Positions 55,950 to 60,000 of a stretch of DNA of 60,000 nucleotides are shown here, piece after piece. The notes below the pieces were generated by a model. It saw only the letters and a list, made by a program, of their open reading frames with translations. It was not told the DNA's origin and searched no databases. Source of the stretch: Mesostigma viride (taxonomy: Eukaryota; Streptophyta; Mesostigmatophyceae; Mesostigmatales; Mesostigmataceae); assembly GCA_009746045.1 (NCBI GenBank), contig RPFO01000333.1, positions 1,277,674 to 1,337,673 of the forward strand, written 5' to 3'. How positions within the stretch are numbered: position 1 is the stretch's first letter; every line of letters starts with the position of its first letter. The translations under genes were made by a program, and so were the position numbers.

Positions 55950-57136
55950 CAGGGCGACGAAGGTAAGATTAGGCCATGGTTCCAAACATTCTTGGGGGGA
56001 GGGGAGCGGCCAAGTCGCAGCCAAGCCGTGAGCAGGGCAAGAGGGCCGGTGGGATGGCGGGTGGAAGACACCTGGCGAGACGAGGCATGACGCTGCACGT
56101 GGTGGGATGGGGGATCACGGTTCATGAGGTGCATGGCACTGACCCACCGCGCCTGCCAACCCAGGGCACGGATGGCAGTAGTAGCACACGAACAGAGCAG
56201 GCAGCCCAATGGCCACCAAGCCCCCCCCACCACCACCACCTCTAACTCACGGGTTACATGTATTGGTTGTCTCATTGGTATCGTACGATAGGCCGAGATG
56301 GGCATGTGGCAATGGCCCCCCTCATCTGCTAGATTGCCCTCATCCCACACCGCATGCAGCGCCGCCACCACATCCACAGCCATGTGTACCAAGGGGCACA
56401 CACACATGGTTGTGCCATGCACACACAGAGCAGGCAAAAGTACATGCCGTCGTGTTCTAGCATTACCCTGAGCAGCCATCCTGAGGCTCCATGTAGCATG
56501 GCGCAGCAGCCGAAGGGTGCAACGCTTACCATTTATTATTGGAGCACGCACAGCGGTTGCACACCAGCTCGGAGGGATCTAACGACCGGGCATGCCTCGT
56601 GGAAATACAATATGAGCTATATGACCAACCAAAGGCACACTTCCTTAATACGCGGAAGTTCCAGCAAATAAAATGAGCAGACAATAGGCACGTTGGAAAC
56701 TTCTAATGTGTATTGTAGGGGCGTGCAAGTCACTGCCATTCACAAACATATTCCGTCTATCACGTCAGAAACGTGTGAACAGTCAGTCAGGCTGCTGCTT
56801 TGTTGGGTATTGGCCAAGAGGTCAACAAACTCTGCAAAACGCGTACCTCCAAAAGAACTGTCAGATACCAGCCGCCATTTCTCGATGTCGCTGACGGATT
56901 CAAACCGAAACAGGTCCTTCTGGCTCCGCTGTCGCGCCAAGTCAGACAGCATACCTGACAACCCGAATATTGGGTAAAGAGAAATAGTGGTTAGTTAACT
57001 GGAAACGCGTATAGCTGCTCGGCAGAATACAAATGCTACATAGTAAATTGGTTCTAGTGACAGAAGCGTAATGTTATTTAGATTCGATCGCACCTTCCCT
57101 GGCGACCCGAACAACGCGACTCCATAACCGATTCAT
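50916..57136 (-). CDS. CIA30: CIA30-domain protein (complex I intermediate-associated protein 30, NDUFAF1 type)
   Basis: Exons in transcript order: 57136-57094, 56954-56847, 55227-55139, 53223-53149, 51781-51686, 51194-50916. All have AG/GT borders and joining phases, giving about 229 aa, near the usual plant length. Start ATG 57136 gives MNRLWSRVVRVARE, a basic leader compatible with mitochondrial import. The CIA30 signature runs through the exons: LFRFESVSDIEKWRLVSDS, then AIFSG, SGFANLR, FDLEGYPLLALRVKGDGR, VWQAIFHPRKGEW, IPLSSFIRTSRGRVI, and PFALEIEAV before the stop. The family assembles mitochondrial NADH:ubiquinone oxidoreductase; related domains also occur in plastid proteins, so targeting is inferred. 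Between SSFGG and AIFSG the model lacks about 15 residues normal for the family, so one small exon between 55228 and 56846 may be missing. Confidence 0.85.
52766..52880. repeat. 22-bp tandem repeat, five copies, CIA30 intron
   Basis: Units of tatgacatatgtgggataaga run between two ggataaaggttcctcag copies (at about 52745 and 52873). They lie in the intron before the exon at 51781. Confidence 0.8.
53573..54215. repeat. 30-bp minisatellite, about 21 copies, CIA30 intron
   Basis: Units of gaccagccaggagcctcgag followed by tgtggcgsat repeat at 30-bp spacing between the exons at 55139 and 53223. Unit subtypes gcgcat and gcggat alternate in blocks, a record of recent duplication. The multiple-of-three unit leaves most frames open, so long ORFs here are not genes. 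Confidence 0.9.
54636..54765. repeat. 49-bp tandem repeat, CIA30 intron
   Basis: Units of ctgctcctcaacaccccac and onward begin at 54636, 54685 and 54734, the last being partial. They lie in the same intron as the 30-bp array. Confidence 0.8.
55862..55948. repeat. Compound (GT)n(GA)n microsatellite, CIA30 intron
   Basis: About 18 GT units pass directly into about 24 GA units. The tract lies in the long intron that may also hold the missing CIA30 exon. Confidence 0.95.
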
Positions 57137-58031
57137 GTCCACCTTCGGATGGAGGGTGTTGGAGACGGAAAGTGATACAGGTAAGCTTAACAAAAAAACG
57201 CGGTATTGGCCATGGCTAGCCCGGCTATGCTGTCAGCCATAGTTCAGAAAAGGTGCACCTCGAAAAGCAATTGCGACATTTTCCGGCGCTATTAATGGAG
57301 ACATTTCTTAGTTTTTGCAGCCGCAGGCACGGTGACATCTCTTTCCATCGATCATCCGTAAATTCTCCCCCGGATGCAGTTCGAGTCCATAATTATTGCT
57401 CCCACTGCAACATCTTGTAACAGAGTTACATCGTTAGTAAGACGATGGGTGATGGATCCGGTAGTATCCATGGCTTTTCCTTGATTGTACAGTGGCCTTT
57501 TGCCCTTTTCCAAGGTAATGCTGACAGCCACGCTCCCCCCGAAAGATCTTTTTTCTCGTGGTCAATCCCTGCTGGAGCTGCGGAGTGCGGGCCTGTGGGC
57601 ACGCCTTTTTGCGGAATCTGCACGTGTGGATATTATGTGCTGGCCGATCAATTCGCAGATAATTCTGCGCGCCCGTCAAAAACGTGACACGGCCACTGCT
57701 TTCCGCCCTGACAGGGTTACGAGGCATAACAACATGTGCGCAGGATTTCTCGGACGGCCCCCTGTCCGTCAATCTAGAAATTTCGGTCATCTTTGCGGTT
57801 AACAGAAAGACCTGCCACGTTCAGAGATCAGTTTTCCGAGTTTTGGAGCTTGGTGCACGACGCGAGGTGCACGACTGAGATCGAACGAAACAGACGGGAC
57901 AATGGGAGGCTAGGAAACGACCGTGAAAAAATCAAGCAACCACCGCGATTTAAGGGAGGGACACTGGCGGAATTGCAGCGACAGGGTTTCCAGAACCCAT
58001 GCTGTGCACGGAGGCATTAAATGGCGGGAAG
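57137..58031. promoter_or_regulatory. Divergent intergenic region between CIA30 (-) and the next gene (+)
   Basis: About 895 bases without long repeats, less GC-rich than surrounding introns. No coding exon with convincing borders was found. It probably holds both promoters. The short plus-strand open stretch at 57445-57687 has no recognisable protein. Confidence 0.45.
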
Positions 58032-60000
58032 ATGGTAGGAGTGCCCAAGAAATTTTGGCTAGGCAGGAAGAGGTGCATCGGCACCGCAGACCTTGCGGGG
58101 CCTGCTGAGAAGGTGGACGGTGGCAGCGCGACGTACGTCAATGTGCCACATTGTAATTCTAAGGAAGCATATTCACCATCGGTCGTATGCCGTCGACAAT
58201 TTTCTTGCACTGAATCGGTTGGCAGCGTCTCTTCTAACACCAGTGGGTGCATAGCAGACAACCAAGGAGCCGTACCTCAATTGCCTGACGCGCATTGGGG
58301 GAAGGAGGTCGGACTCGCATCGAACGCCACCGATATCGCGGGCGAGAATGATTACGATAACTGGGAATGTGGAATGGAGGTACGCCGTAAATCTGTGAGG
58401 TGTGCGCCCAAGTCACTTGGCTTGGCTTGGCTTGGCTTGTTTCTAGGAGTACAGTAGTCTTTTCCCTATAGACTACAGGAAGGAAAAGATGTCGTCGCGC
58501 CTTGAATGCAAGTTCTCAAACGCTTACAAGTAGCCGACCCGTCTACTTGTTGGTATTGTAAGCGACAATTTTTTCCCCATTGCAGCAATTTCAAGAAGGG
58601 GATTCTGGGGGGTTTAGTTAAAAATTTCCCAGGCCGACCCTCTGTTCTATCCCTGTATACGCTCCTTGCAATGTAATCATACTGTCCCTGGTATGATAAC
58701 CCCCCTAACATAGTTTGGCGAAAGTGGCCAACTCGTGCAGCCTCGTTAGCGTCTCAATCACGTCGTGGAGTTGTCTTGCCTGATTGCTGCTTGCAAAACG
58801 CAAGCCTGTTTACAGTCCGTATCGCCTAGCGCTGGCCCCATGTGTTGCCTCGAGCCAGCCGTCCTGGCTAGCCATGTGGTGCCTGATCGCCACCTGTGCC
58901 TCGCAGTGTGAATTTGGTAGCCATGGTGGTAATTTCACTGACTGGATGTTGCGCGGAGGCTATGGTGCCATCAACAGGGGTGCTGGCAATGTGCTAGCTG
59001 GCAACATGCGGTGCTTGGACAGGTGCCGTGTATCCCTCCCTTGTGGACACCATGCATGCCACATTGTGGTGGCATGCATGGCGTGAAAGGTAGGCGTGTG
59101 TGCCGCAATCCTCTATCATGGCTGCACACCGATGCCTAAATCGGTTCTGCCTCTTTCTGCTGCCCGGCATCCTTCCTTGCCCCCCCCGTGCCCTTCCTTA
59201 CCCCCCCATATGCCCTTCCTGCCCCCCCCCCCAACCTTCTTGACAACCCCCCCCCCCATAAACCACAGAGTGGTGGCTCCTTTTCTTCTGGCCGCCACAA
59301 CACCTGGCAGCAGGATGAGACATCACGCACAGGGACCCCCCTGACATGTTCACCTGCAGATAGGGCCCGTGCGGGCACCAGCATTAGCCCCCTGCTCAAG
59401 GGCGCTGGCCACTGGCATCTGTGTGGGGACGGGTTTGGACCGTCGCCAGCAGCCAGCCCTCTCCCTTTTCCCACCACGCGCGGCCATGGCAACCAAGGGG
59501 AGGGGGAGGGCCACAAGCTTCCACTGTTGGGGCCAGATGGGGGTGAGACCCTGGAGGGTGTGCGGGCCGAGGAGAGGACGGCACAGCGGTCCCTGTTTTC
59601 GTGCCATCCGGCACCGGAGGCGGAGCCCTCGCCTCCGTCACAGTCCAACAAGAAGCCGCGGGTCAATGTGTACGTTCACGGCCGGCGGGTCGCGGCCAGG
59701 GAGGCGGCTACCGAGGGTGCCCACAGGGTGCTCAGTCAGGACAGTGACTGCCAGGCGGCATCTCACGGGCGCGAGGGCAAGCGGTCGGTCTCAGTTCCTG
59801 TTGCCCTGGGCACAAAATGGCAGCGCTGCGAGGGGGGGGAAGGCGAACCGTCTTGGGCGGGGCGTGCGATGCCAGCGCGACAGATGGCGGCGCCGAATCA
59901 CTCGCAAGCATCGCAGCAGCGACTTGCGTGGCCAGCATTCCAGCCGCTTGTCATAGGGGTGGGTTGTTCCTTGCTGAACATCAACAGTGCGGTCGTGAAC
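58032..60000 (+). CDS. Unidentified plus-strand gene, 3' end beyond the window
   Basis: A first exon is proposed from ATG 58032 (MVGVPKKFWLGRKR; an upstream in-frame ATG lies at 57999) to a donor GAG|GTACGC at 58380. A second open stretch begins after the acceptor cacctgcag at 59359. From 59362 it stays open for 213 codons to the window edge, including QSNKKPRVNVYVHGRRVAAR. The phases of these two pieces do not match directly, so another exon or a different donor (for example CGCC|GTAAAT at 58390) is needed. The product is not recognised. The intron holds C-rich runs at 59180-59260. Confidence 0.35.

Overview
This is a eukaryotic nuclear window, probably from a flagellated alga. It is intron-rich and GC-rich, uses GT-AG splicing, and carries a very heavy load of micro- and minisatellites. 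Three genes can be read by homology and exon-phase matching, in the order IQCH(-), NO VEIN(+), CIA30(-). A fourth, unidentified plus-strand gene runs off the right edge. The mix of a cilium-linked IQ protein, a plant-type NO VEIN protein and a complex I assembly factor points to a photosynthetic flagellate, with the green lineage favoured. The species cannot be fixed from sequence alone. Family comparisons are from recalled knowledge, not database searches.

Positions 8-20628 (minus) hold an IQCH-like gene of about 23 exons, at least 1105 aa, with two consecutive IQ motifs. Its introns contain most of the simple repeats of the left third: a 72-bp array with a CACGTG box per unit, (TATAG)n, (GGGA)n, (GGTT)n, and a 10-bp array inside an island of different sequence style. 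Positions 20629-21620 are a quieter divergent promoter region with a CACGTG quasi-palindrome. Positions 21621-47511 (plus) hold a 14-exon NO VEIN/sacsin-like gene whose phase-consistent model encodes about 4961 aa, far longer than the plant protein. It has a GHKL-type ATPase domain in a 5.8-kb exon and a C-terminal DUF3883 nuclease-like domain in the last exon. Positions 47512-50915 are AT-richer intergenic DNA with an element bounded by ~70-bp inverted repeats next to an (ACTT)n tract. Positions 50916-57136 (minus) hold a CIA30 (NDUFAF1-type) gene with a 30-bp minisatellite in one intron. From 58032 onward there is an unidentified plus-strand gene.

The most unusual signal is that four tandem arrays sit exactly on exon-intron junctions and copy the splice site. 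They are 11 splice donors at 39-bp spacing (IQCH exon 21), 2-3 exon ends about 75 bp apart (IQCH exon 12), about 14 donors at ~17-bp spacing (NOV exon 3) and 10 acceptors at 64-bp spacing (NOV exon 5). In the two IQCH arrays the unit is a multiple of three and stays open, so donor choice would change protein length without breaking the frame.
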